Origin: Streptomyces tateyamensis
GTDB taxonomy: Bacteria; Actinomycetota; Actinomycetes; Streptomycetales; Streptomycetaceae
NCBI RefSeq assembly: GCF_003205575.1
Contig: NZ_PYBW01000186.1
Location: forward strand, 1-48,788
Direction of reading: 5' to 3'
Length of the DNA stretch: 48,788 bases
This document shows positions 48,561-48,788 of this stretch, piece after piece (position 1 is the stretch's first letter; each line of letters starts with the position of its first letter). The notes below the pieces were generated by a model. That model searched no databases, was not told where the DNA came from, and saw nothing but the letters and a program-made list of their open reading frames with translations. Position numbers and translations under genes: made by a program.

Positions 48561-48788
48561 TGAACCGCTGCGGATTCTTCGGAGACTCTAGATTGTGGCT
48601 GTGACCTGTGGTTTTGGCTGTTGGTTGTAGTACTTGGCTTCGTACTCGGCGGGTGGGGTGTGGCCGAGTTCACTGTGGAGCCGGGTGGAGTTGAACCAGT
48701 CGACGTACTCGGCGGTGGCGATCTCGACGTCGGTCAGGGTGCGCCAGGGTCCTTGGCGCTTGATGAGCTCGGTCTTGTAGAGGCCGAT
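48561..48788 (-). mobile_element. IS3-family insertion sequence, right end (element continues beyond window)
   Basis: Contains the 3' part of an IS3-type transposase gene on the minus strand and what looks like the terminal inverted repeat beginning TGAACCGCTGCGGATTCTTC at 48561. The other end lies outside the window, so the inverted repeat and target duplication cannot be checked. Confidence 0.75.
48588..48788 (-). CDS. IS3-family transposase OrfB, C-terminal part (partial)
   Basis: 66 residues visible, stop TAG at 48590-48588, 5' end beyond the window. The sequence IGLYKTELIKRQGPWRTL, then EIATAEYVDWFNSTRLHSEL and GHTPPAEYEAKYY is the end of the integrase-core (rve) domain of IS3-group transposases, including the last catalytic-helix motif WFN(S/T)xRLHSxLG and the PPxEYE ending. 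It catalyses transposition of the element through a circular intermediate. Whether the rest of the gene is intact cannot be seen. Confidence 0.9.
   Translation of the reverse strand: MGLYKTELIKRQGPWRTLTDVEIATAEYVDWFNSTRLHSELGHTPPAEYEAKYYNQQPKPQVTATI

Overview
The window (48,788 bases) is very GC-rich, with strong third-position G/C bias, frequent GTG and TTG starts and many candidate leaderless promoters. It carries a SsgA-like (SALP) sporulation/cell-division protein, a SAV_915-like protein and AfsR-type regulators. Together these point to a chromosome of Streptomyces or a close relative (Kitasatospora, Streptacidiphilus). No rRNA, tRNA or CRISPR array was seen.

Layout. 0-6.8 kb: an unusual Leu-Pro hexad-repeat protein, a DUF1876 protein, a PLP aminotransferase, a hypothetical protein, an FAD monooxygenase, a broken PP2C phosphatase and an APC-superfamily permease. 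6.8-11.0 kb (minus strand): a magnesium-homeostasis island. An M-box riboswitch precedes a small leader ORF and mgtC; a second, related leader ORF precedes a soluble MgtE-N/CBS protein that overlaps an Nramp-like transporter with non-canonical metal-site residues. 11.2-23.8 kb: ordinary core/accessory genes: SAV_915-like, COG4705 membrane protein, LacI, PucR, a secreted YVTN propeller, a MarR-MFS-isochorismatase operon, a VOC/WYL divergent pair, two GNATs, rhomboid and a SALP.

23.8-26.9 kb is a decayed segment. It holds a fragment of a SagB-type nitroreductase, an RHS polymorphic-toxin gene reduced to its two ends, a 26-codon ORF with a strong ribosome site, and about 770 bases with no recognisable gene.

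26.9-42.0 kb is the most distinctive part. Two full-length AfsR-type regulators (winged helix, BTAD, NB-ARC, TPR) flank a secreted S53 peptidase and two membrane proteins. They are followed by a four-gene set: KAS III, ACP, a fusion of a GNAT/acyl-amino-acid-synthase-like domain with an E1/ThiF (Rv1355c-like) domain, and a second KAS III translationally coupled to the fusion. A fragment of a third AfsR-type gene lies just beyond. I read this as a candidate uncharacterised acyl-ACP-dependent small-molecule pathway.

42.0-48.8 kb: an ABC exporter pair, then a large secreted YVTN-propeller/phosphoesterase protein, a frameshifted HEAT-repeat-like gene, and the 3' end of an IS3-family element that runs off the window.

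The genes fall into three working groups: Mg2+ sensing and uptake, the AfsR-regulated acyl pathway, and scattered one- or two-gene regulatory pairs. At least five loci (PP2C, SagB, RHS, AfsR fragment, HEAT) are damaged, mostly by internal deletion.
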